Assembly (NCBI RefSeq): GCF_017301335.1
Contig: NZ_CP071247.1
Coordinates: 2,542,001 to 2,606,000 of the forward strand
DNA length: 64,000 nt
Reading direction: 5' to 3'
Source: Marinobacter salinisoli
Lineage (GTDB): Bacteria; Pseudomonadota; Gammaproteobacteria; Pseudomonadales; Oleiphilaceae
Shown: piece by piece, positions 34,939 to 43,540 of the stretch
Position numbering within the stretch: the first letter of the stretch is position 1
Layout: every line of letters begins with the position of its first letter
Made by a program: the position numbers and the translations under genes
Notes under the pieces: model-generated
The model's database searches: none
Told to the model about the DNA's origin: nothing
Seen by the model: only the letters and a program-made list of their open reading frames with translations

Positions 34939-35696
34939 GACCGCAGGCGGTACCCGGTGCGAAAGATGTACCAGATGGTCAGCAGGCAGGCGAACAGGAA
35001 GACCAGCGTCATGCCGATGCTGATAGCGATATGCACGTCCGAGACACCGTAGAAGGCCCAGCGAAACCCGCTGATCAGGTATACCACAGGATTGAAGAAG
35101 CTGATGGTCTGCCAGATCGGGGGCAACATATCGATTGAGTAAAAGGTTCCCCCCAGGAATACCAGGGGAGTGACAATCATCATGGGCACGATCTGCAGTT
35201 TCTCGAAACCGTCGGCCCAGATACCAATGATAAAACCGAACAGGCTGAATGTAACCGAGGTCAGCACCAGGAACGACAGCATCCAGAACGGATGCAGCAC
35301 GGTGTAGTCCACAAACAGCCGCGCTGTTGCCAGAATAATCAAGCCGAGGATAACCGATTTGCTGGCGGCCGCCCCAACGTAACCGAGCACGACCTCAAAG
35401 TACGATACCGGGGCCGAGAGCACTTCATAGATGGTGCCTGAGAATTTCGGCATATAAATCCCGAAGGCGGCGTTGGAGATGCTCTGCATCAGCAGCGAGA
35501 GCATCACCAGGCCCGGAATGATGTACGCGCCATAGCTGATGCCGTCGATGTCACCCATGCGCGAACCAATCGCGGAGCCGAACACCACGAAATAGAGACA
35601 GGTCGAGATGACCGGCGATAAAACGCTTTGCATGAGAGTCCGCTTCATGCGAGCCATCTCGAAGTTGTATATCGCGCGAACGCCGTAGAAATTCAT
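34935..35696 (-). CDS. ABC-2 type export permease
   Basis: 253 residues, six hydrophobic helices, with the ABC-2 signature [29 protein letters not shown] and [11 protein letters not shown] near the end. It resembles YadH of E. coli. It pairs with the ATPase 26 bp upstream to form an inner-membrane exporter of unknown substrate. Its stop overlaps the start of the DUF192 lipoprotein. Confidence 0.9.
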   Translation of the reverse strand: MNFYGVRAIYNFEMARMKRTLMQSVLSPVISTCLYFVVFGSAIGSRMGDIDGISYGAYIIPGLVMLSLLMQSISNAAFGIYMPKFSGTIYEVLSAPVSYFEVVLGYVGAAASKSVILGLIILATARLFVDYTVLHPFWMLSFLVLTSVTFSLFGFIIGIWADGFEKLQIVPMMIVTPLVFLGGTFYSIDMLPPIWQTISFFNPVVYLISGFRWAFYGVSDVHIAISIGMTLVFLFACLLTIWYIFRTGYRLRS

Positions 35697-35722
35697 GATG
35701 AACTCTCGTTATCGAATGCGTG

Positions 35723-36658
35723 TTATTCGTGAACCAAACCGACGAAAATGTCTTCCAGGGAACTTTCGCGGGTCTGAATGTCGCGGTATTCGATACCCAG
35801 GTCACCCAGGGTGCGAAGAAGTCGGGCCACTCCCGCCTGCTCTTGCTGGGAGTCAAACGTGTAGATCAGCTCATAACCATCTTCAGACAGCTCAATCGGT
35901 TCAAGAGTGAGCTCACCTGGCAGCTGATCCAGTTTGTTCTGAAGCTGAAGCCGCAGTTCTTTCTTGCCCAGTTTGCTCATCAACTGATGCTTATCTTCCA
36001 CCAGCATGATTTCGCCCTGGCGAATCACCCCGATGCGATCTGCCATTTCCTCGGCTTCTTCAATGTAGTGGGTGGTCAGAATGATGGTCACGCCGTTCTC
36101 GCGCAATTGGCGAACCATCTCCCACATATCCCTTCGCAGCTCTACATCTACGCCGGCCGTGGGCTCGTCCAGAAAGAGGATCTGCGGTTCGTGTGACAGG
36201 GCTTTGGCAATCATCACTCGGCGCTTCATGCCGCCAGAGAGTGACATGATCCGATTGTTGCGCTTGTCCCAAAGGGACAGGTCTTTCAGCACCTTCTCTA
36301 TGTGATCGGGATTGGGTGCTTTCCCGAACAGACCGCGACTGAAGGATACGGCGTTCCAAACGGTTTCGAAGGAATCGGTGTTCAGCTCCTGCGGAACGAG
36401 GCCGATAGCCTGGCGGGCCTGCCGGTACTGCTTTTTGATGTCGAAGCCCGCGGCTTTAACCTCGCCGTCGGACAGGTTTACGATGCCACAGATGATGCTG
36501 ATCAGAGTGGTTTTGCCGGCACCGTTTGGGCCGAGCAGCGCAAAAATTTCGCCGCGATAAATCTCCAGGTTGATGTCCTTCAGGGCCTGAAATCCATCGC
36601 CGTATTGTTTGCTGAGCTGTTTAACGGAAATGTCCGGTTCCACAGTCTTGCCCGCCAT
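35723..36658 (-). CDS. ABC exporter ATP-binding protein (YadG-like)
   Basis: 311 residues. Walker A is GPNGAGKTT (about residues 44-52), the signature is [15 protein letters not shown], Walker B with Glu is [12 protein letters not shown] and the H-loop is [18 protein letters not shown]. About 75 residues after the NBD are the regulatory tail typical of YadG-type ATPases. First gene of the leftward run exporter-lipoprotein-deoxyribosyltransferase-EamA. Confidence 0.93.
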   Translation of the reverse strand: MAGKTVEPDISVKQLSKQYGDGFQALKDINLEIYRGEIFALLGPNGAGKTTLISIICGIVNLSDGEVKAAGFDIKKQYRQARQAIGLVPQELNTDSFETVWNAVSFSRGLFGKAPNPDHIEKVLKDLSLWDKRNNRIMSLSGGMKRRVMIAKALSHEPQILFLDEPTAGVDVELRRDMWEMVRQLRENGVTIILTTHYIEEAEEMADRIGVIRQGEIMLVEDKHQLMSKLGKKELRLQLQNKLDQLPGELTLEPIELSEDGYELIYTFDSQQEQAGVARLLRTLGDLGIEYRDIQTRESSLEDIFVGLVHE

Positions 36659-36773
36659 AAAAATGAATCCCTTGGAATGCCGCGTATTCTGTCATGACTC
36701 GCCCTGGATGAGAACGCTTTGCCAGCATGCAGATAAGCGGCATAATGCCGCCGACTTTGACAAAGGAAAGGAC

Positions 36774-37229
36774 ATGGTACGGGTATTCTTGGTTGCGGGT
36801 TTAATCCTCAGTGCATTAATTGTCGCGGTGTTTGGTCCTCGCTGGCTGAAGACCGGCGAATCAGAACGGGAGGAGCGTCAGGTAACCTGTGAGCTGGCCG
36901 AGAGATCCTGCCAGTGGATCGACGCAAAGGGCCGCTGGACCGTTCAGATACGCCCGATGAACGATGACGACGGCTCGAAGTACCTGTTGCTTGTGGAATC
37001 TCCGCAGGAATCTGGAAACCTGATGGCGGTACTGCGCGGGGTGGACATGTATATGGGTGAATACCCGATACCGTTGAGCCAGACGGGGGAGGGACGCTAC
37101 GAAGCAATGTTTGCGGCTCCGTTCTGCAGCACCGGCGAAAAGATGCGCTGGCAGGTGGATTTACAAGGTAAGGCCGATTCGCCGCCGATCAATTCTGTGA
37201 AGTTGTTGTTTCAGCCGTTGAACGCGTGA
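36774..37229 (+). CDS. Secreted or membrane-anchored protein of unknown function
   Basis: 151 residues from the ATG at 36774, fixed by GGAAAGGA. An N-terminal hydrophobic helix (about 4-20) anchors it and the rest (two Cys, CELAERSC, and a beta-rich C-terminus) would lie in the periplasm. Common in Pseudomonas-like genomes as a hypothetical. No domain recognised. Divergent from the ABC exporter gene across 115 bp. Confidence 0.65.
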   Translation: MVRVFLVAGLILSALIVAVFGPRWLKTGESEREERQVTCELAERSCQWIDAKGRWTVQIRPMNDDDGSKYLLLVESPQESGNLMAVLRGVDMYMGEYPIPLSQTGEGRYEAMFAAPFCSTGEKMRWQVDLQGKADSPPINSVKLLFQPLNA

Positions 37230-37320
37230 TCAGCCCGGATTGTGAGGCATCCCGCTGATAATATGCCGTCAATATGTACAATGCAGAGAGCCGTTCACAC
37301 CATTAGCCAGGGAAGACACT

Positions 37321-37629
37321 ATGGATTATGGCAAAAGCGTACAGCAGGTTCTGCTGAGAAAGATCTACAAGGCGGAACAGGATTTACTTCAGCTAAAGCT
37401 CGATTACTGTCGGTTCGTATTTGGCCTGACGCATCGAGCGCGCGTTGTTCATGATGGTAAGACCTACATCGTTCGCTCTGTTGATGTGGATACCATGAGA
37501 CACCTGGAGGATGGTGGTTTTTCAAAGCCGGTAATCATGGGAACGCCTGCAATTCAACCTGAGCGGCCTGACACCGTCTCTTTGGGCTCAGACTGGACGC
37601 TGGAAACCAAAACCAATCAGACCGCCTAG
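37321..37629 (+). CDS. Small protein of unknown function
   Basis: 102 residues. The N-terminal half is helical and charged (KSVQQVLLRKIYKAEQDLLQLKLDYCRF), then beta-rich (VVHDGKTYIVRSVDVDTMRHL). GGGAAGAC precedes the ATG. No family recognised. It overlaps the end of the convergent gene at 37626 by four bases. Confidence 0.6.
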   Translation: MDYGKSVQQVLLRKIYKAEQDLLQLKLDYCRFVFGLTHRARVVHDGKTYIVRSVDVDTMRHLEDGGFSKPVIMGTPAIQPERPDTVSLGSDWTLETKTNQTA

Positions 37630-38195
37630 ACAAAGGCGTTGGATGTTACCGCTCCATGCAGACTGTGTTCTGGCGACACGTGTTGGTGCTGCTGCCAGAA
37701 CTTCGCTCCTTCCAGACCCTCACGGTAGCAGGCAAGAGTGGCACTGCTTTCCGTCAGCGTTGCAATGACTTCGCAGGTTTCCTCCTCCTCAATTCCCAGT
37801 TTTAGCTTCGCAATGTGGGCCACCAACTCCGTCAGCTGTTCGGAACATCGCGCTCGCGGCTCACAGAGAGCAACTGCCGCCCCATACAGCCATGCGGCTG
37901 CGTAAGCCCGGACCACGGGTGGCGCATCATGGATGCAGACCCCGTTCGTTTTGCTGTCGCGATTTTGCAGCGCTGCAAGAATATGCAGCCTCGAAGTAAG
38001 CTCCGCCCGGTCACTGGCCAACAGATGTTGATTATGGAATGGCTGTGGCCGGTTCAAGCTAAGACTTGCGACGTCGTGCGATGCGGCGGCGTCCATCGCA
38101 GGCGCAGACCGCACCAGAGCAAGCACTCGAAAGGCCATGAGTAGCAACAAGGCAACCAAGGTAATTTCTGTCACAACAATCAGGCCACTTGTCAT
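37626..38195 (-). CDS. Membrane-anchored protein of unknown function
   Basis: 189 residues from the ATG at 38195; the frame is open to 38288 but the extra residues lack a ribosome site. One N-terminal transmembrane helix (about 3-25) is followed by a soluble alpha-helical domain. A cluster of Cys and His occurs (CIHDAPPVVRA, CEPRARCSE, CEVIATL). No family recognised. It is convergent with and overlaps the 102-residue protein gene. Confidence 0.55.
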   Translation of the reverse strand: MTSGLIVVTEITLVALLLLMAFRVLALVRSAPAMDAAASHDVASLSLNRPQPFHNQHLLASDRAELTSRLHILAALQNRDSKTNGVCIHDAPPVVRAYAAAWLYGAAVALCEPRARCSEQLTELVAHIAKLKLGIEEEETCEVIATLTESSATLACYREGLEGAKFWQQHQHVSPEHSLHGAVTSNAFV

Positions 38196-38640
38196 CTGCG
38201 TCACATTCCCTGTCAATTTCAGCGCACACGCGTACTGTAACTCAATGTAACCACTAAGGCCTCGGTTTTGCTTGGCAGTTCGAGCCAAATGACTGAGCGA
38301 ATTGATGTTTCTGTGAACCCGATCAAACGTCTCACGAAAACCTGACCCGGATGCAAACGCAAACCATCATCCTGAAGCTTTCAGTTACCGCCTGTCTTGT
38401 TTCTAATTACTTACTAGGTCTGTCGGAATTTTTTACACCGTCATTGGCGACGCATTGCGCAGCCTCTCTCCCACGGGGCTTCGGCTTGATTGGCATGGTT
38501 CTCGCATTAGTCCAAGCGGATGGGTAAGGAAACCATCGCTGTAGCCAAACCATTCGAGAGAGTGGGACGGAAAGCCACGGGTCCATGTGAGACAGCCGGG
38601 TTGCACCTAAAAGCATTACCGCCTTCATGGAGAAAGATGG
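38196..38640. promoter_or_regulatory. 445-bp intergenic region upstream of the PEP-CTERM gene
   Basis: No supported gene. It holds a sigma-54-like promoter (38491-38507), a dyad-like TGTCGGAATTTTTTACA at 38421-38437, and the promoter of the leftward gene at its left end, which I cannot place. Confidence 0.6.
38491..38507 (+). promoter_or_regulatory. Candidate sigma-54 promoter of the PEP-CTERM gene
   Basis: TGGCATGGTTCTCGCAT has the invariant GG and GC separated by ten bases, matching the -24/-12 layout; transcription would begin near 38519, giving a ~120-base leader. Confidence 0.55.
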
Positions 38641-39294
38641 ATGAACTTGAAAAGGACCGCACTTGGGTTTGTGTTTGCAGCATCAGCAAGTGCTGCATTC
38701 GCGACTCCCCAGTACACAGGGATAACGACCTCAAGCACAGGTTTGAATCTGGATAATGCGGGTTACTACATCTGGAACGATGAGAATAACACGCGTAACT
38801 GGTCTGTTCGCTGGACCGCGCCTGGCGTTGTTGACTCCGATAACATCGTTGAATGGTTTGGTGATCTGGAGTTCGAAAACCAGGATCTGGATTCCTACGA
38901 AACGTTCAAATTTGAAAGCTTGGGTACGCACGCCGATTCCATGGGATCGTTTAGCACCAGCACTTCAGACTTCCTGACGTGGACTGCGGCTACCAATGCA
39001 ACCGGTGGAGTGGATGGATTTAATTTCACTCTCGAGGACGGCATTGAATTGCTGCAATTCTCGCTAGGGTCGAGTCTGTTTGCTGATCTCAGCACAACGA
39101 TGTCGGATCCCGGCGTGGGGTCAACTGGCATCTACATTGGCAGCGGCTACTCATCGACCAATGTGCTGGTTCTGAGGAACGACGATGGTGGTGTCTACCA
39201 GCAGTTCGAAGTGTCCGTTCCGGAGCCCTCCACGCTGGCACTTCTGGGCGTCGGCCTGGTTGGCTTTGGCGCGTCGCGTCGCCGTCGCAAGTAA
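38641..39294 (+). CDS. PEP-CTERM sorting-domain protein
   Basis: 217 residues. Signal peptide at 1-22 (ending SAAFA). The mature part is Ser/Thr/Asn/Asp/Gly-rich, beta-type. The C-terminus has the complete PEP-CTERM signal: VPEPST, the hydrophobic LALLGVGLVGFGA and the basic RRRRK tail. Exosortase (EpsH-type) would cleave it and attach or release it with exopolysaccharide. No exosortase gene is in this window. It is monocistronic between a sigma-54-like promoter and a strong terminator. The ATG at 38641 has AGAAAGATGG upstream, a weak ribosome site. Confidence 0.92.
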   Translation: MNLKRTALGFVFAASASAAFATPQYTGITTSSTGLNLDNAGYYIWNDENNTRNWSVRWTAPGVVDSDNIVEWFGDLEFENQDLDSYETFKFESLGTHADSMGSFSTSTSDFLTWTAATNATGGVDGFNFTLEDGIELLQFSLGSSLFADLSTTMSDPGVGSTGIYIGSGYSSTNVLVLRNDDGGVYQQFEVSVPEPSTLALLGVGLVGFGASRRRRK

Positions 39295-39315
39295 TTCCTG
39301 CGGGATTACTCAGAA

Positions 39316-39340
39316 GCCGGGCTTATGCCCGGCTTTTTTT
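39316..39340 (+). terminator. Rho-independent terminator of the PEP-CTERM gene
   Basis: Stem GCCGGGC/GCCCGGC with loop TTAT followed by seven T. Confidence 0.93.
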
Positions 39341-39372
39341 GTTTCCTGGCGATCAACTGTGGGTACCGGATT

Positions 39373-40839
39373 TCAGCAGGTGGGCATGGTTTGCAGCGCC
39401 AATTTTCGACGTATAAACCGGCCAAGGGCATCCACCCCTATATTGAGCATCGCTGTGATCAGAATGAGAACCATCGCCCGATCGAACTGGATGTTCTGAA
39501 TAGCGCTATCGACATAAAAGCCGAGGGTGTAGATCCCGAGAATCCCGAGAATGGCCGTTTCCCGCATGATGATCTCCCACCGGTAAAACAAAAACGCCAG
39601 AAACGATCGGTAGATTCTCGGAACGAGCTCCCAGGTATAGCGGTTGAATCCCTCGATGGCATCCGACCTGAGCATTATGGTGTTGGTCTGCCGGCCGATG
39701 AGGTGTCCAATGATCGCCCCATTGTGCAGTGCCAGGGCCACTACTGCCGGGAGCATGGACGGCCCCCAGAGCTGCAACAGGATATACGCCAATATGTATT
39801 CGGGTGTTGATCGGGCGATGACCAGAAAAACATGTCCGGCAGTTCGCCGTACCGGGCCGCCAAAGTGATTTGAGATCAGAGGAAACGTCAGCAACGCGAG
39901 AATTCCGGTCGCCACGAGTGCGATCTGGGTGAGTACAACTGTGTTCCAGATGCCGGGCAGCGCCTCGGTCGCGAAGAGGTCTCCAAGCCAGGGCATTAAA
40001 CCGCCGAGACCTTCACCATCACGAATAGGGCTTGGCACGATATCTTCGGTGAAAAAACGCTTCACATTGCCCCAGACAATAGGCAAGCCGTCGCCTAGGA
40101 AAAAGGGCGCAGCGAGCACGTACAAGGGCAACAGTCTGGGGCGAACCCAGAGTGGAATGGTCGCAATTAACACGTAGAACAGGATCAACATCGCCCCGGC
40201 ATCGGAATATAGGCCTTGTGAGAATGACGATTCCAGATAAAAGCCGAGGGTTGGCAATCCAACAAAGCCCAGGATCGCGCTCGAGCGCATACCACATTCC
40301 AGCCGGTACGCGGTATAGGTTCGGATCTGGGCCCAGCAATCCGGTATCCGTGCGTATAAAAACGCGGAGATGACGCCGGTGCCCGGTGGCAGGAGTCGCC
40401 TTGGCTCTGGGTCGGCCTCGTCCAAAATCTCGGAATACACCTTGGCAAAGATTCCAGAGTAGGGAATAGCAATGGCCAGCACCCCGGTTAATGGGTGGAA
40501 GCCGAAAAACTGAAGAAAGATCAGTGCCCAGAATAACTCGTGAATGGCTCGAATAAAGGCGCAGAAAATGCGAACGGGCAGGAAGCGGTAGATGAGTGCG
40601 AGACCAAATCCAGCGAGACTGCCCAGCGCAACCCCCACGAAGGCGAAAGCAACGGTTCTCAGTAGCGCAGTTAGCAAGCCTTCTGTACTGAAAAAATTAG
40701 GGGTAACCACGCCCAGAAAGAAATTGCCAAGATCGCGCCAGGGCGAAGATGCGGTGATGGCAATGTCAGCTGCCAGCAGCCCCAGCAGTGCAATGCCGAG
40801 GAAAATAAAGCTGACTTTCACCGTCGGGTAGGAGAACAT
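39373..40839 (-). CDS. ABC transporter permease, two PhnE-like domains fused
   Basis: 488 residues, about twice the length of a single PhnE permease. Two copies of the BPD_transp_1 fold are visible: the first with FALALIYRFLPVRIF and the EAA-like RMRSSAILGFVGLPTLGFYLESSF (about 180-205), the second with IIMRETAILGILGIYTLGFYVDSAI (about 425-450). Both copies carry the ILGxxGxxTLGFY signature of phosphonate/phosphite-type permeases. It is the third gene of a leftward operon behind the substrate-binding protein and the ATPase. In view of the neighbouring selD and senB, a selenium oxyanion is the probable substrate, though phosphonate/phosphite cannot be excluded from this protein alone. Confidence 0.85.
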   Translation of the reverse strand: MFSYPTVKVSFIFLGIALLGLLAADIAITASSPWRDLGNFFLGVVTPNFFSTEGLLTALLRTVAFAFVGVALGSLAGFGLALIYRFLPVRIFCAFIRAIHELFWALIFLQFFGFHPLTGVLAIAIPYSGIFAKVYSEILDEADPEPRRLLPPGTGVISAFLYARIPDCWAQIRTYTAYRLECGMRSSAILGFVGLPTLGFYLESSFSQGLYSDAGAMLILFYVLIATIPLWVRPRLLPLYVLAAPFFLGDGLPIVWGNVKRFFTEDIVPSPIRDGEGLGGLMPWLGDLFATEALPGIWNTVVLTQIALVATGILALLTFPLISNHFGGPVRRTAGHVFLVIARSTPEYILAYILLQLWGPSMLPAVVALALHNGAIIGHLIGRQTNTIMLRSDAIEGFNRYTWELVPRIYRSFLAFLFYRWEIIMRETAILGILGIYTLGFYVDSAIQNIQFDRAMVLILITAMLNIGVDALGRFIRRKLALQTMPTC

Positions 40840-40853
40840 GGCGCGGCCGTATG

Positions 40854-41504
40854 CTAGTAAAGTGACACAATGTCCGAGGCGGTCAGCTTGTCGCTGCTCT
40901 CATCCAGAGCGACCTGTCCATCCTGAATACCTACAATCCTTGTACAGTAAGCCAATGCCAGCTCCACGTCATGTAAGGCAATAAGACTGGTGGGAAAATG
41001 CTGCTTGAGCCTCCGCATCACCAAGTGTGCCATCGGGCCATCGAGAGCGGACACGGGCTCATCCGCCAGCAGCAGTTCTGCCTTGCGGTACATGGCTCTG
41101 GCGATAGCGACCCGCTGCCGTTGACCGCCGGAAAGCGCCGCCGCTGGCGTCCAGAGTTTCTCTGGCATGTCGAGTTCGGTCAGCAGCGCGCGAATCGCTT
41201 TCTTATCTTCCGCAAAGGGCTTGATCAGCGTTACCGTGTTGTACCAGACCGAGTGCCGATCCAGTTGCCCCATAAACACATTGTGAAAAACGGGCAGGGC
41301 GTTCACCAACCCCAGTTCCTGGGGAACCAGGGAGGTATGGCGATTAACCTCTTCGTGAACAAGGCGGATCAGCGTGGACTTGCCTGCGCCGCTCTTGCCC
41401 ACGAGAGCTACCTGTTCTCCTGGCCTGATCGCCAGGGACAGCGGGCCAACGACCCGGGTGCCCCCGAAAGATGCTGACAGGCCAGAGAGTTCGAATCCCG
41501 CCAT
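40854..41504 (-). CDS. ABC transporter ATP-binding protein, PhnC-like
   Basis: 216 residues from the ATG that shares a base with the stop of the binding-protein gene (TGATG). Walker A GKSGAGKST (about residues 36-44), signature LSGGQRQRVAIARA, Walker B LLLADEPVSALD, H-loop in LIALHDVELAL. It energises the importer formed with the fused permease. An in-frame TTG one codon earlier is a second possible start. Confidence 0.88.
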   Translation of the reverse strand: MAGFELSGLSASFGGTRVVGPLSLAIRPGEQVALVGKSGAGKSTLIRLVHEEVNRHTSLVPQELGLVNALPVFHNVFMGQLDRHSVWYNTVTLIKPFAEDKKAIRALLTELDMPEKLWTPAAALSGGQRQRVAIARAMYRKAELLLADEPVSALDGPMAHLVMRRLKQHFPTSLIALHDVELALAYCTRIVGIQDGQVALDESSDKLTASDIVSLY

Positions 41505-42379
41505 CAATCGATGAGCCCAAGGTCTTCCGCCGTATTCAGGATGGGCTCAAAGTCCTCATTCGAGGCAGGGATAAAGCCTGAGCGCGGGAAACTCTGCAGC
41601 AGCGCTTCGTCGTCCATGCTGATGAGGGCTTCTTTCACCTTCTCTTTAAAGCCTTCACCAAAACGTTCATCAACATCACCGCGGATGGTCCACTGGTAGT
41701 CCGGATAGCCAGGGGTCTCCCAGATCAGCTGAACAGCGTCGGTGTCGACATTGCCCTGCTCAACTTCTTTCTCCCACACCTGGTAATTCAGTGCTCCCAC
41801 CTCGTAGGTGCCTGCTTCGACCAGGCGCAGGGTCCGGGTGTGATTGCCACTGAACCCGACCCGGGAGAAAAGTTCATCAGGGGCTTGGTCAAAGGTTTCA
41901 CGCAAGTGGTATTCAGGCATCAGGCGCCCTGAGGTAGAACCTTTCGAGCCGAACGTGAACGTCTTTCCTTTGAGATCTTCAGACAGGGAGGCAAGGTCGT
42001 CAGCAGGCTCAATGCCGGTGCTGGTGTTGGCGATGAAATACGTTTTGAAATCGGGGTCTTCAACGCCCTGCGCGATGGCTTCGGAGCCAGGTACCAGTCT
42101 GCGCGCCTGCACACCCGAAAGACCGCCGAACCAGGCCAGCTGAACCTGATTGTTTCGGAACGCTGACACGGCGGCCGCGTAAGACTTGACCGGTATGTAG
42201 CGAACCTCGGTGTCGAGCTCCTCCGAGAGGTAATCTGCAATGCCCTGGAAACGCTCTACCAGCTTGGTCTCGTCTTCATCAGGGATGGCGGTAAAAACGA
42301 AGGTTTCCGCTGAAGCGGTTGAACAGGCAATGCTCAGGGCTACGGATGAAAGCAACGTCCTTATAGGCTTTAGAGTCAT
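41504..42379 (-). CDS. PhnD-like substrate-binding protein, putative selenium-oxyanion ABC importer
   Basis: 291 residues from the ATG at 42379, fixed by AAGGAA. A Sec signal peptide is seen (about 1-24, ending STASA). The mature domain has the PhnD/PstS-like hallmarks: FVFTAIPDEDE at the N-terminus, QLAWFGGLSGVQARR, FGSKGSTSGRLMP and GALNYQVWEKEVEQG. Relatives of this length that lie beside selD are annotated as putative selenate binding proteins, and here the neighbours are SenB- and SelD-like genes. It is first in the operon with the ATPase and permease. Ligand not proven. Confidence 0.82.
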   Translation of the reverse strand: MTLKPIRTLLSSVALSIACSTASAETFVFTAIPDEDETKLVERFQGIADYLSEELDTEVRYIPVKSYAAAVSAFRNNQVQLAWFGGLSGVQARRLVPGSEAIAQGVEDPDFKTYFIANTSTGIEPADDLASLSEDLKGKTFTFGSKGSTSGRLMPEYHLRETFDQAPDELFSRVGFSGNHTRTLRLVEAGTYEVGALNYQVWEKEVEQGNVDTDAVQLIWETPGYPDYQWTIRGDVDERFGEGFKEKVKEALISMDDEALLQSFPRSGFIPASNEDFEPILNTAEDLGLID

Positions 42380-42554
42380 TTGATTTCCTTGAACTTTAGG
42401 TGGATGGGTCAAGAAGAACAGTAGCGCAAGACAGCCATTTACGCATAGGATACCGCGAATAAAGGCAACTCTGAACAGCTATACGGGGGCCATATCTAAA
42501 TGGCTCAACGCAAATAAATCATAGGCTTGAAAATGGCTTTTCGATGAGGGTTTG

Positions 42555-43535
42555 ATGGATATCATCATAATCACGCCAGCACCACCCGGCTCGCGCTCTG
42601 GTAACAGGGCGACGGCCGAGCGCTGGGCACGCTTGTTGGGAGACGCGGGGCACAGCGTGACCACGGTAACCGAATACTCAGGCGGTCCCTGTGATGTTTT
42701 CATCGCCTTGCACGCCTGGCGCAGCCATGATGCCATCCAGTCGTTTCGGCGGGCTTGGCCCGAGACACCCCTGATCGTGGTGCTCACGGGAACCGATATC
42801 TACCATCACCAGCACGCATATCCACTGCCAACCCGGGCATCGATGGCTTCGGCTGATGTGCTCATTGGGCTGCACCACCTCGTGTACGAGGATATACCAG
42901 AAGAGTTCAGGTCGAAATTGGTAACAGTCTATCAGTCGGCGGATACTCTCGAGCGCACTGGCCCGGAGTCCGATTCGGGCGAATTCCGAGTCTGTGTTAT
43001 TGGCCACCTCCGGGATGAGAAAGATTCTCTGCGCGCAGCCAGGGCAGCCCGACTTCTTCCGCCTGAATCTCGGGTTCGGATTCTTGGCGCCGGCAAACCC
43101 CACAACAAAGAGTGGCAAACACGAACCGAGCATGAGACGGCAGAGAATGAGCGGTTTCAATGGCTCGGTGAACTGGATCGGGAACGCACGGCGCAACTAC
43201 TTCAGAGCTCCCATGCAATGGTGATCAGTTCGATCATGGAAGGCGGCGCGAACGTTGTGTCAGAAGCCTGCCGGGCCGGGCTTCCCATTCTGGCTTCGGA
43301 TATTCCCGGTAACCGGGGGCTGCTGGGCGATGGCTACCAGGGCTATTTCCCGCCCGGTGATGAAGTTGTGTTGGCCGAACTCTTGGTTCGCGTCGAAAGT
43401 GACCCTGCGTTTCTCGCGACATTGACCCATCAGGTAGCGAATCTAGCGCCGCGTTTCACCCCCGAGAGAGAGCAGGCCGGGCTGGCGCAAGCTCTGGAGC
43501 TTGCGATCCAGCGCCGGACCGAACATGAGGGCTAG
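42555..43535 (+). CDS. senB: SenB-like selenosugar synthase (GT4-type glycosyltransferase)
   Basis: 326 residues from the ATG at 42555, with GAGGG eight bases upstream. It begins IIIITPAPPGSRSGNRATAERWARLLGDAG, the start of the SenB family (a GT-B fold), and continues with HAWRSHDAIQSFRRAWPETPLIVVLTGTDIYHH and the C-terminal donor region SSIMEGGANVVSEACRAGLPILASDIPGNRGLLG, where E-rich EGG...E is typical of GT4. SenB joins selenophosphate to a UDP-sugar to make a selenosugar for selenoneine. The gene is divergent from the ABC importer across 175 bp and convergent with selD, 5 bp away. Confidence 0.8.
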   Translation: MDIIIITPAPPGSRSGNRATAERWARLLGDAGHSVTTVTEYSGGPCDVFIALHAWRSHDAIQSFRRAWPETPLIVVLTGTDIYHHQHAYPLPTRASMASADVLIGLHHLVYEDIPEEFRSKLVTVYQSADTLERTGPESDSGEFRVCVIGHLRDEKDSLRAARAARLLPPESRVRILGAGKPHNKEWQTRTEHETAENERFQWLGELDRERTAQLLQSSHAMVISSIMEGGANVVSEACRAGLPILASDIPGNRGLLGDGYQGYFPPGDEVVLAELLVRVESDPAFLATLTHQVANLAPRFTPEREQAGLAQALELAIQRRTEHEG

Positions 43536-43540
43536 CAAAT

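Noticed and set aside
38407..38756. Small ORFs on both strands upstream of the PEP-CTERM gene
   Set aside because: They overlap the promoter region and each other, and lack ribosome sites and family signal.
42479..42787. Minus-strand ORF opposite the start of senB
   Set aside because: Shadow of the SenB N-terminus; its translation is unrelated to any family.
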